Part shown: positions 1 through 5,266 of the stretch, piece after piece
Layout of the letters: each line of letters opens with the position of its first letter
How positions within the stretch are numbered: position 1 is the stretch's first letter
Assembly (NCBI GenBank): GCA_001794015.1
Contig: MGIZ01000012.1
Coordinates: 1-9,770, forward strand
Length of the DNA: 9,770 bases
Reading direction: 5' to 3'
DNA from: Candidatus Yanofskybacteria bacterium RIFCSPHIGHO2_01_FULL_39_8b
Lineage (GTDB): Bacteria; Patescibacteriota; Minisyncoccia; 2-02-FULL-40-12; GWA2-44-9
The notes under the pieces: generated by a model
What the model was told of the DNA's origin: nothing
The model's input: the letters and a program-made list of their open reading frames with translations, nothing else
Database searches by the model: none
Program-made: the position numbers and the translations under genes

Positions 1-287
1 TCAAGCATCTCGCGCCGCGCCGCATCTTCCTCGCTTTCACCCCGCACATCCATAAGCCCGGCGCATGCTTCAATAACGTACGACTGTACCGGCACGCGAT
101 ATATTTTTACCAAGACCACTTCCTTTTTTATAGTCACGGGCACTATCGCCACAATCCTTCCATGCGTCTTTCGCCGTACCATCTCCCAGACAATAGGCTT
201 TCCGGATTTGGATAGCACGTGTCGCAAGATCATCTGGGTATATTTTCCGTCAAAAACGACTTCATCTTTTATATGAGACAGTCGCAT
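1..287 (-). CDS. NUDIX hydrolase, N-terminal part (gene runs off the left edge)
   Basis: I translated this reading frame by hand. It starts at ATG 287-285 with MRLSHIKDEVVFDGKY and stays open to the window edge, about 95 codons. Near the edge it carries the start of a Nudix box: EACAGLMDVRGESEEDAARR followed by EML, which resembles the G-x5-E-x7-RE part of the GX5EX7REUXEEXGU signature; the final EExG part lies outside. The preceding strands (EMVRRKTHGRIVAIVPVT, then VVLVKIYRVPVQSYVIE) fit the ADP-ribose pyrophosphatase subgroup, where YR..V....E.PAG is usual. Such enzymes hydrolyse nucleoside diphosphates linked to another moiety, often ADP-ribose; the substrate here cannot be told. The PAG of the family is CAG here. 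AGAGAAA lies about 6 bases before the start and is at best a weak ribosome site. The gene is divergent from rlmN. Confidence 0.85.
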   Translation of the reverse strand, partial: MRLSHIKDEVVFDGKYTQMILRHVLSKSGKPIVWEMVRRKTHGRIVAIVPVTIKKEVVLVKIYRVPVQSYVIEACAGLMDVRGESEEDAARREML

Positions 288-350
288 AATAATTTCTCTA
301 TGAATCAGGCTATACATAGAAATTATAATATATTTTATAAGGAAAAGAAA

Positions 351-379
351 TTGACTTTTTATTGATTTTGTGATAACTT
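351..379 (+). promoter_or_regulatory. Candidate rlmN promoter with extended -10
   Basis: TTGACT (351-356) is followed after 17 bases by TAACTT (374-379), preceded by TG at 371-372 as in an extended -10. The predicted start of transcription (about 386-388) falls on or just before the ATG at 388, so the message would have no leader. The -10 matches the consensus at only 3 of 6 bases. The same AT-rich intergenic region (288-387) contains TATAAT-like hexamers in both directions at 322-329, which could serve the divergent NUDIX gene. Confidence 0.35.
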
Positions 380-387
380 TTATAGTT

Positions 388-1440
388 ATGGAACAAGAAC
401 TGCGATCACAATTATTTCGAAAACTTTTCCCCCAAGCCCCGCGATACCGGCTTGACCAGATGCACACGGCGCAATTTACGCGCGGATGGACGGGCTGGGG
501 CGACGCCACTATGTTTTCCAAGGAAATGCGAGACGCGCTCTCTCATGGCATCCCATGGGTTTCATTTATTTCTTCTAAAGTTTTAGAAAGTAAGAAAAAG
601 GATACCTATAAGGCGCTCCTTGAACTTTTTGACGGAAAAAAAATTGAAACAGTTCTTATGTTAAATAGAAAAAATAACTGGACGATATGCGTATCGTCGC
701 AGGTTGGGTGCGCCATGCGATGCGGGTTTTGCGCTACCGGAAAAATGGGATTTACGCGCAATATGACATCCGACGAGATAGTGGACCAATACCGGTTTTG
801 GATGAATTTTCTCTGCGAGCATCCAAAGCTTGACCAAAAAATATCCAATATTGTTTTTATGGGTATGGGAGAGCCACTAGCAAACTATGAGAATATAAAA
901 TCCGCCATACACGCCCTTCTCAAGTATGCCGTTATTGGTGAAACGCACATAACGGTTTCCACTGTTGGCGTTCTGTCTGTTATGGAAAAAATCCTTGAAG
1001 ACAAGGATTGGCCGCGCGTGCGCCTGGCCGTGTCGCTTCACAGCGCCGATCCCGATATCAGAAAAAATATAGTCCCCACTTCTTTTGAAGATTTCTTGCC
1101 AAAGCTTGCCAACTGGTCCAAGCGCTATTTAAAAAAATTCGGCAATCGCTCGCATCATCTCACCTACGAATATGTTATGCTCGCGGGCGTCAACGACTCG
1201 CTTGTTGACGCGAAAAAGCTGGCGAACTTCGTTACCACCACTGGAAAAATAAAAGTAAACCTCATTCCGTATAATTTTACAGACTCGGAGTTCCAAAAAA
1301 CGCCGGATGAGCAGACGCAAAAATTCTTAGAATACCTCCACAAGCATACGGTTATTGCCACAACCCGAAAAACCATGGGCGAAGACATAGCAGCCGCCTG
1401 CGGACAGCTTATTGTTGCAGACAAAAAGACAAAAAAATAA
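388..1440 (+). CDS. rlmN: RlmN-type radical SAM methyltransferase (23S rRNA A2503 / tRNA A37)
   Basis: The 350-residue protein has all the hallmarks of the RlmN/Cfr family. These enzymes add a methyl group to C2 of adenine 2503 in 23S rRNA (RlmN also of tRNA A37), using S-adenosylmethionine and a protein-bound methyl cysteine. The [4Fe-4S] ligands are C108, C112 and C115 (CAMRCGFC). C101 (WTIC) and C338 (AAACGQL) match the two further catalytic cysteines, E. coli C118 and C355. Other family blocks are FMGMGEPLANY, ITVSTVG, LAVSLHSA and NLIPYN. Length is normal. RlmN rather than Cfr is inferred from its housekeeping prevalence; Cfr targets C8 and cannot be strictly excluded. I chose ATG 388. 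A GTG at 370 in the same frame would add six residues (starting MITFIV), but neither start has a Shine-Dalgarno. It converges with the MazG-like gene, with 43 bases between the stop codons and no clear hairpin terminator. Confidence 0.93.
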   Translation: MEQELRSQLFRKLFPQAPRYRLDQMHTAQFTRGWTGWGDATMFSKEMRDALSHGIPWVSFISSKVLESKKKDTYKALLELFDGKKIETVLMLNRKNNWTICVSSQVGCAMRCGFCATGKMGFTRNMTSDEIVDQYRFWMNFLCEHPKLDQKISNIVFMGMGEPLANYENIKSAIHALLKYAVIGETHITVSTVGVLSVMEKILEDKDWPRVRLAVSLHSADPDIRKNIVPTSFEDFLPKLANWSKRYLKKFGNRSHHLTYEYVMLAGVNDSLVDAKKLANFVTTTGKIKVNLIPYNFTDSEFQKTPDEQTQKFLEYLHKHTVIATTRKTMGEDIAAACGQLIVADKKTKK

Positions 1441-1483
1441 TCGCGTAATAAAAAATAACTTTTTTGGGATAGGTTCTAATTTT

Positions 1484-2170
1484 TTATGATGAAAATTTCG
1501 CGATAAAAGAAAAGGAACACTCACATGGCGCCTTATGGCACACATGGCAATTCTTATAAAATATTTTTGATAACTCTTGCGCCATATCAATATTCGCGGA
1601 ATTGGCAACTCCAAAAATGCAAGAAACAAAATCCGCAAGCTCGTTTTGCAAGTCAACAAACTGCTTATGCTTGTGTTCGCCCAAAAAGCACAGTACCGCT
1701 TCGCTTAACTCCCCCATCTCTTCCGCCAAATGCACCCCGGCGTCGGAGAGCGTGCGGGAGTTGGGCGGGTATATTTTCGAAAACATTTCTTGAAATTGAG
1801 CAAGTGTTTGCGGGCGCAATGAGTTTTTTCGTATAATCTTCGCGCGCTTTTTTGGTTTTATTTTTTTGCACGCGCAAGGCAATCCCGCGCAATACGAACA
1901 TTGCATGGGAAAACGCCTCCATACCGCGTCTTCAACAATAATATGAAGCCTGTTTGCCACAGACATAAGCCACGAAAAAGCTATAAGTAAATTGAGCTCG
2001 AGCTTTTTTTTATTATTCTTCCGTATGCCTTTGAGTGCGCGCATGGTAAATCGCTCTTGGTGCGAAAGCAAATCCCACAAAGAAAAAAGCCTATCATCAG
2101 GCAGGCTATAGACGCTTTCTATAAATTTTTGGAAGTCTAAAAAAGATTGTTTTTTTAGGAATTGCGCCAT
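1484..2170 (-). CDS. MazG-like NTP pyrophosphohydrolase, duplicated, with two Cys knuckles
   Basis: The 228-residue protein has a recognisable all-alpha MazG-type domain in its second half. E150-E151-x-x-E154 (HLAEEMGELSE) and E177-x-x-D180 (NELADFV) form the EExxE...ExxD magnesium site of enzymes that hydrolyse NTPs or dNTPs to NMP and pyrophosphate. This domain is followed by C208-x2-C211-x4-C216-x-C218. The first half appears to be a second copy. Residues 10-40 (FLDFQKFIESVYSLPDD...) match residues 122-152 (TLAQFQEMFSKIYPP...). Residues 58-90 match 175-207 (both contain F/VxxxxxxVAN). It ends in an identical knuckle at C91, C94, C99 and C101. The first copy has lost the acidic site (LLSHQER; LLIAF). 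The family normally works as dimers or tetramers, so this may be a fused pseudo-dimer with two metal knuckles. I prefer ATG 2170; an in-frame TTG at 2185 would lie nearly on the predicted transcription start. The substrate is unknown. Confidence 0.8.
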   Translation of the reverse strand: MAQFLKKQSFLDFQKFIESVYSLPDDRLFSLWDLLSHQERFTMRALKGIRKNNKKKLELNLLIAFSWLMSVANRLHIIVEDAVWRRFPMQCSYCAGLPCACKKIKPKKRAKIIRKNSLRPQTLAQFQEMFSKIYPPNSRTLSDAGVHLAEEMGELSEAVLCFLGEHKHKQFVDLQNELADFVSCIFGVANSANIDMAQELSKIFYKNCHVCHKAPCECSFSFIAKFSS

Positions 2171-2194
2171 AAAATCTTCATTCAATTCATATCA

Positions 2195-2203
2195 ATTATA
2201 CCA
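2195..2203 (-). promoter_or_regulatory. Extended -10 promoter for the MazG-like gene
   Basis: On the minus strand TGG TATAAT reads from 2203 to 2195, a perfect -10 hexamer with the extended TGN motif. No good -35 is visible, which is common for extended -10 promoters. Transcription would start near 2188, giving a leader of about 18 bases to ATG 2170. GAAG in that leader is a weak ribosome-binding match. This supports ATG 2170 over the in-frame TTG at 2185. Confidence 0.55.
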
Positions 2204-2220
2204 TGAGGGACTAAAAACAG

Positions 2221-2709
2221 CTATTGGGTGCAGCCCAAAAAAGTAAACGCGAATGTTTGAAAATTTCCGTGTTTCGCGCGTACGCGCAATATTCCCTCCG
2301 AGAGCACCAAGCCTTTGAGCAGGTTGTACGAACCTTGTTTTGTTATGAGCAACTCGCCTTTTTCTGATACATCCCGTCCCCTATTTTCGCCAGTGAGCAC
2401 ATCGCCGTTAAATTCAATTTCAACGGACGTTTTTGCGCTTTGCGCCCCAAATACAAGATTCACCTCTGTCGCGTGAAAGTGCACAATAAGCTCCGCGCCA
2501 GCTTCTTGCGATTCAATATATTCCGATGCAGCTAAAAATTTTCCTGAAAGCGCGAGTGAACTGTCTTTCATCACGCCGCTTTCCTGATACGCGAAACTCT
2601 CGTCCTTTTTATATCCGCTATGGTTGCTTATGGCGCCCTGTGCGTACCCGCAATGCAATTTTGGCGTCGGCTCAAAACATACGGATGTGTGCGCGTGAAT
2701 TGCTTTCAT
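2221..2709 (-). CDS. Stand-alone DipZ/TlpA-type C-terminal beta domain (no thioredoxin part)
   Basis: The 162 residues resemble the beta-rich domain at the C-terminus of DipZ-like cytochrome c biogenesis/thioredoxin proteins. In those it follows the TlpA-like redoxin domain, starting at a PTPE-x-YLGYA motif. Here the protein begins MKAIHAHTSVCFEPTPKLHCGYA. It continues through SLALSGKFL, ELIVHFHATEVNLVFGA, VEIEFNGDVL, KQGSYNLLKG and the ending FQTFAFTFLGCTQ, each with a counterpart in my memory of DipZ tails (LxGxW, FxFxAxxLHLVLG, VRVxLDG, LYxLV, VxAYAFTFG). The redoxin domain with its CxxC and the membrane segments are absent. The frame stays open upstream of ATG 2709 for about 22 codons, with no thioredoxin-like sequence and no better start, and there is no Shine-Dalgarno. 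It could be a genuine single-domain protein or the surviving 3' end of a longer gene. No signal peptide is visible. It is divergent from the desaturase. Confidence 0.6.
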   Translation of the reverse strand: MKAIHAHTSVCFEPTPKLHCGYAQGAISNHSGYKKDESFAYQESGVMKDSSLALSGKFLAASEYIESQEAGAELIVHFHATEVNLVFGAQSAKTSVEIEFNGDVLTGENRGRDVSEKGELLITKQGSYNLLKGLVLSEGILRVRAKHGNFQTFAFTFLGCTQ

Positions 2710-2837
2710 AAAAATATTTATTAAAAATTGATCAAAGGGATTAAATTTTTTCGTACCATATACTGTCTTTGCTCATCCACTTTATTATAATCGCTGTTGC
2801 CAAAAAAGTAAATACAAAAAATCTTAATATTCTTTCT

Positions 2838-2866
2838 TTGACCCAACATTCTAAAAAAGATACAAT
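2838..2866 (+). promoter_or_regulatory. Sigma-70-type promoter of the desaturase gene
   Basis: TTGACC (2838-2843) and TACAAT (2861-2866) are separated by exactly 17 bases, each one base from consensus. Transcription would start near 2873, leaving a leader of about 50 bases to ATG 2923. It is one of the two best-formed promoters in the window. Confidence 0.7.
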
Positions 2867-2910
2867 ACATATATTGTTCTTTTACATCATCTCGAAAAAA
2901 CGCTTTTTTT

Positions 2911-2914
2911 GGAG
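2911..2914 (+). promoter_or_regulatory. Ribosome-binding site GGAG of the desaturase gene
   Basis: GGAG lies 8 bases before ATG 2923, ideal Shine-Dalgarno spacing, and it decides this start over the in-frame ATG at 2950. It stands out because hardly any other gene in the window has such a site. Confidence 0.7.
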
Positions 2915-2922
2915 CTTATATT

Positions 2923-4005
2923 ATGCGCCACACAATCACGAATATCAAAATGACTGGGATCAACTGGCCCACCGCAATCGCTTTTAGCGTGTTTCATCTA
3001 GCCCCTCTTGGACTTTTGTGGACTGGTATAACCATTGCCGATCTTATCGTTTGTTTCGTCTTGTATGTCACGCGTGGGTTTTTTATTACCGGCGGGTACC
3101 ACCGCTACTTTTCGCATCGCGGATATTCTATGGGACGCAGTATGCAATTCATCATGGCACTCGGAGGCACGTGCGCACTTCAGAGCGGACCTCTGTGGTG
3201 GGCCGCTCATCACCGCCACCACCATAAGGCTTCGGATAAAGAAGACGACATTCACTCCCCCATTACCGGATTTTTCTGGGCCCACATTGGCTGGATGCTT
3301 TCAAATAAAAATAAAGAAGCTCCGCTTGAGCTTGTCAGGGATTTTTCCAAATATCCGGAAATTCGCTGGCTTGATCGCTGGCATTTTATTCCTCCCATAG
3401 TTCTCGGCATATTATGTCTATTAATCGGCGGAATAAGCATGCTCCTTGTCGCCTTTCTCTCAACGGTATTCACCTACCACACGACATGGGCGGTAAATTC
3501 TGTCACGCACCTCTTTGGCACTCGCCGATACGCAACCACTGACACCAGTAGAAACTCATGGTGGGTCGCGTTTTTAACGTTTGGTGAAGGATGGCACAAT
3601 AACCACCACCACTTTCCAACTACTGCAAAAGCGGGCTTTCGCTGGTTCGAAATAGACCTCACCTACTACGGACTTAAAGTCCTCTCCTACTTTCGCCTTG
3701 TGCGCCATCTAAAGGTTCCGCCCCACCAAGCGCTTCAACGATGCCAAATCAAGGAAGGCAACACGGATATCGGAATGCTTTCCAAAAAATGGCGGCATGC
3801 CACTATCAAGCTTGAACGCTTGATAAAAAAAGCTAGGCGCTTACGCGATGAAGAGCGAGTAGCTCTTGAAGAATTTCTCGGCAAAGTAAAACTGCGCTGG
3901 GAAGAACTTGTGAACAGGCGTCCCACAAGCGAGATGCTAGAAAATATGATCTGGTCTGTCCGGATCAAATACGCCCGCGTGCTACGCAGGCTCAAATACG
4001 CGTAA
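2923..4005 (+). CDS. Membrane acyl-CoA/acyl-lipid delta-9-type fatty acid desaturase
   Basis: The 360-residue protein carries the three histidine boxes that bind the di-iron centre of membrane desaturases: H60-x4-H65 (GGYHRYFSH), H96-x2-H99-H100 (WWAAHHRHHHKASDKEDDIHS) and H225-x2-H228-H229 (EGWHNNHHHFP). WWAAHHRHHH and EGWHNNHHHFP are typical of delta-9 acyl-CoA desaturases, which insert a cis double bond into saturated acyl chains using O2 and electrons from a carrier. Hydrophobic segments lie near residues 17-56, 70-95, 155-190 and 190-205. After about residue 270 there is an unusual charged, helix-prone tail of about 90 residues (HATIKLERLIKKARRLRDEER, then VALEEFLGKVKLRWEELV), possibly a coiled coil. 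There is no fused cytochrome b5 or ferredoxin domain, and no electron-transfer or fatty acid synthesis gene nearby, so the substrate is probably membrane lipid or scavenged acyl chains (inference). It has its own promoter, Shine-Dalgarno and terminator, so it is probably monocistronic. Confidence 0.92.
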   Translation: MRHTITNIKMTGINWPTAIAFSVFHLAPLGLLWTGITIADLIVCFVLYVTRGFFITGGYHRYFSHRGYSMGRSMQFIMALGGTCALQSGPLWWAAHHRHHHKASDKEDDIHSPITGFFWAHIGWMLSNKNKEAPLELVRDFSKYPEIRWLDRWHFIPPIVLGILCLLIGGISMLLVAFLSTVFTYHTTWAVNSVTHLFGTRRYATTDTSRNSWWVAFLTFGEGWHNNHHHFPTTAKAGFRWFEIDLTYYGLKVLSYFRLVRHLKVPPHQALQRCQIKEGNTDIGMLSKKWRHATIKLERLIKKARRLRDEERVALEEFLGKVKLRWEELVNRRPTSEMLENMIWSVRIKYARVLRRLKYA

Positions 4006-4010
4006 GAAAC

Positions 4011-4050
4011 AAAGCCTCAAACACAATGTTTGGGGCTTTCTTATTTTTAT
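4011..4050 (+). terminator. Rho-independent terminator of the desaturase gene
   Basis: Five bases after the stop codon, AAAGCCTCAAAC (4011-4022) pairs with GTTTGGGGCTTT (4028-4039), a 12-bp stem with one T-G pair and the five-base loop ACAAT. A T-rich run follows (CTTATTTTTAT, 4040-4050). Confidence 0.88.
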
Positions 4051-4052
4051 AT

Positions 4053-4117
4053 TGTCATCCTCACAAAAGCGGAGATCCAGTTACTGGATTCCCCCGAAAG
4101 CATTCAGGGGAATGACA
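4053..4117. repeat. 65-bp palindromic intergenic repeat (REP/MITE-like)
   Basis: The unit is bounded by TGTCAT (4053-4058) and its inverse ATGACA (4112-4117). Inside are three small hairpins: CCTC...GAG (4059-4074), ATCCAG-TTA-CTGGAT (4075-4089, perfect 6-bp arms) and CCCC...GGGG (4091-4110). The layout, with GTCAT..., ATCCAG/CTGGAT in the centre and ...GGAATGACA at the end, matches a type of imperfect palindrome I know as dispersed intergenic repeats in several bacterial groups. No ORF crosses it. Only one copy is in this window, so its repeat nature is inferred. Confidence 0.5.
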
Positions 4118-4133
4118 GAAAAAATAAATTTTC

Positions 4134-4163
4134 ATCCTGATCCGCCAGCTGGCGGAGAAGGAT
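4134..4163. repeat. 30-bp palindromic hairpin, possible minus-strand terminator
   Basis: ATCCT-GA-TCCGCCAG is mirrored by CTGGCGGA-GA-AGGAT: a perfect 16-bp palindrome (4141-4156) flanked by symmetric GA/GA mismatches and a further 5 bp of pairing. Read from the minus strand it follows the VOC gene stop (4177) and is followed by an A/T-rich tract (GAAAATTTATTTTTTC), so it may end that transcript. Its core GATCCGCC...GGCGGA recurs near 9078-9096. Confidence 0.55.
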
Positions 4164-4176
4164 CTCTAAATCTCTG

Positions 4177-4560
4177 TTATTTTCTCGAATGAAGCGCGAT
4201 GCGATTCCCTTCAGTATCTATGATGACCGCCATATATCCATATTCTTCTGATATCTGTTTTCTTGGCACTATCACTTTTCCTCCGGCCTCCTCCACTCTT
4301 GAAAGCTCATCGTTGATATCACCTGATTGGGATGTAAAGTAGACAAGCGCGCCATCAGCAGAAGGCTTATAAAATTTTTCGTGGTATACCAAACTTCCGG
4401 CAGATCCTATGCCATCTTCAACAGAAGGAAACCATCCCATATCCAACGGTCCCATCGTGTGCCTCTCAATTTTTATTTGGAAAATAGTTTCGTAAAATTT
4501 GATTGCCCGCTCCATATTTTGAACCGGAATCTCAAACCACCCCACAATATTTTTTTTCAT
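4177..4560 (-). CDS. VOC-family (glyoxalase/bleomycin-resistance fold) protein
   Basis: The 127-residue protein begins with NIVGWFEIPVQNMERAIKFY, the usual first strand and helix of a VOC half (FEIPV.DMERA..FY). The second half is GALVYFTSQSGDINDELSRV and EEAGGKVIVPR, and it ends GYMAVIIDTEGNRIALHS, like the YdcT/PA1353 type of VOC proteins. These are two-module metal-binding proteins covering isomerases, dioxygenases and resistance proteins; the reaction cannot be assigned. It converges with the desaturase across the palindromic repeats. There is no Shine-Dalgarno before ATG 4560; instead an 11-bp tandem duplication touches the start codon, with TATATT six bases before ATG, which could allow a leaderless message (weak). 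Confidence 0.85.
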   Translation of the reverse strand: MKKNIVGWFEIPVQNMERAIKFYETIFQIKIERHTMGPLDMGWFPSVEDGIGSAGSLVYHEKFYKPSADGALVYFTSQSGDINDELSRVEEAGGKVIVPRKQISEEYGYMAVIIDTEGNRIALHSRK

Positions 4561-4581
4561 AGTTTTAATATAGTTTTAATA
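4560..4581. repeat. 11-bp tandem duplication at the VOC gene start
   Basis: TAGTTTTAATA occurs twice back to back (4560-4570 and 4571-4581), the first copy overlapping the last base of the VOC start codon. On the minus strand this gives two TATTAAAACTA units just before ATG. It may be replication slippage; an effect on the promoter or start is possible but unproven. Confidence 0.7.
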
Positions 4582-4607
4582 ATGAACTGCCTCGCAACAA
4601 GCTGACG

Positions 4608-4676
4608 GGTATCCTCAGGAAAATATTTAATATTGAGAAAGCAAACGCTTCTCAAACCCTTCCTTGCATGGATACC
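4608..4676. other. Nested inverted repeats between the VOC and nuclease-like genes
   Basis: GGTATCC (4608-4614) pairs with GGATACC (4670-4676). Between them TTGAGAA-A-GC (4633-4642) pairs with GC-TTCTCAA (4646-4654) around a short AAAC-type loop with one bulged base. Together they could fold as a long hairpin with an internal helix. This occupies most of the 147-base gap between two minus-strand genes. It could be a dispersed repeat, the 3' end of the nuclease-like transcript or a small structured RNA. No long T-run follows on either strand. Confidence 0.35.
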
Positions 4677-4707
4677 TCGGAGCAAACTCACAAGAAATAT
4701 ATAGATT

Positions 4708-5139
4708 TTAAAATTGAATTACCTTTGAAACTTTAACAATTTCACGAACAGAAGGGTTCCGTCTTTTGTGTTTATTTATAATGGGCATTATTTTTTTGTA
4801 ATTTGTTTTATATATACCAATAATTTTATAATTTTTATCAAAGAGAATTGTTATTAGATAATCGAATTTATGCATTGAAAAACGACCAATTCGTCCTTTA
4901 TTTTTTATAATTCTTTTACTCTTAATTTGAAATTTATTTCCTCTTTCATCTACAGCGTCATGTCCCGGCGATAATGAATTGGCTAATAATTTTAATCCAA
5001 GTTTGTGGCACACAATAATTTCCGCGATTTCCCCTGTAATTCCTAATTTTCTACCTGTTAACGTCTCGTACTCTAACGCTATTTTTATAATTTTATTAAC
5101 CATTTTTTTAATTTCATCTGTAATTGTTAAGTATGTCAT
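4708..5139 (-). CDS. DUF6998-like protein with PD-(D/E)XK-type nuclease motif
   Basis: The 143-residue protein contains TGRKLGITGEIAEIIVCHKL (residues 28-47), then a short gap to GHDAVDERGNKFQIKSKR. GE.AE in a helix, followed by D-A-V-D and then Q-x-K at the end of the next strand, is the layout of a restriction-endonuclease-like (PD-(D/E)XK) active site in the variant D...QxK. I recall a widespread family (annotated DUF6998) with the same TGRKLG.TGE..E and GYDAI....QIK blocks; this match is from memory. Activity and target are unknown, and no methyltransferase or other restriction gene is adjacent. The gene is visibly more AT-rich than rlmN, the flavoprotein and the desaturase, with many AAA, ATA and ATT codons, which suggests transfer. 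The start ATG 5139 has no Shine-Dalgarno; M13 is an alternative, but would remove part of the first helix. Confidence 0.65.
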   Translation of the reverse strand: MTYLTITDEIKKMVNKIIKIALEYETLTGRKLGITGEIAEIIVCHKLGLKLLANSLSPGHDAVDERGNKFQIKSKRIIKNKGRIGRFSMHKFDYLITILFDKNYKIIGIYKTNYKKIMPIINKHKRRNPSVREIVKVSKVIQF

Positions 5140-5266
5140 GATTGAAAAAATTAATGTAATTGAATAAATAAATTATTTTCTGAGCGACCACCAAGAATGA
5201 AAAAAACATCTTAGTATTACCCATTCTTATTCTAAAAAAATAAATAAAAACATAAAATAATCTCCA

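Noticed and set aside
370..387. GTG start for rlmN six codons upstream
   Set aside because: No Shine-Dalgarno, and the added residues (MITFIV) are not family-like; the candidate promoter would overlap it. It cannot be fully excluded.
606..1424. Open frames on the minus strand opposite rlmN (80, 63 and 86 codons)
   Set aside because: They lie wholly inside a clear RlmN gene on the other strand, have no family resemblance and no start signals.
1327..1659. 110-codon minus-strand frame spanning the rlmN and MazG 3' ends
   Set aside because: It overlaps two well-supported genes in other frames and has the composition of a shadow frame.
2171..2185. TTG start for the MazG-like protein
   Set aside because: It sits almost on the predicted transcription start set by the extended -10 at 2195-2203; ATG 2170 fits better.
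5193..5228. AAGAATG/CATTCTT inverted repeat as a terminator after the flavoprotein gene
   Set aside because: A 7-bp arm around a 22-base loop with no following T-run on either strand; likely chance in AT-rich DNA.
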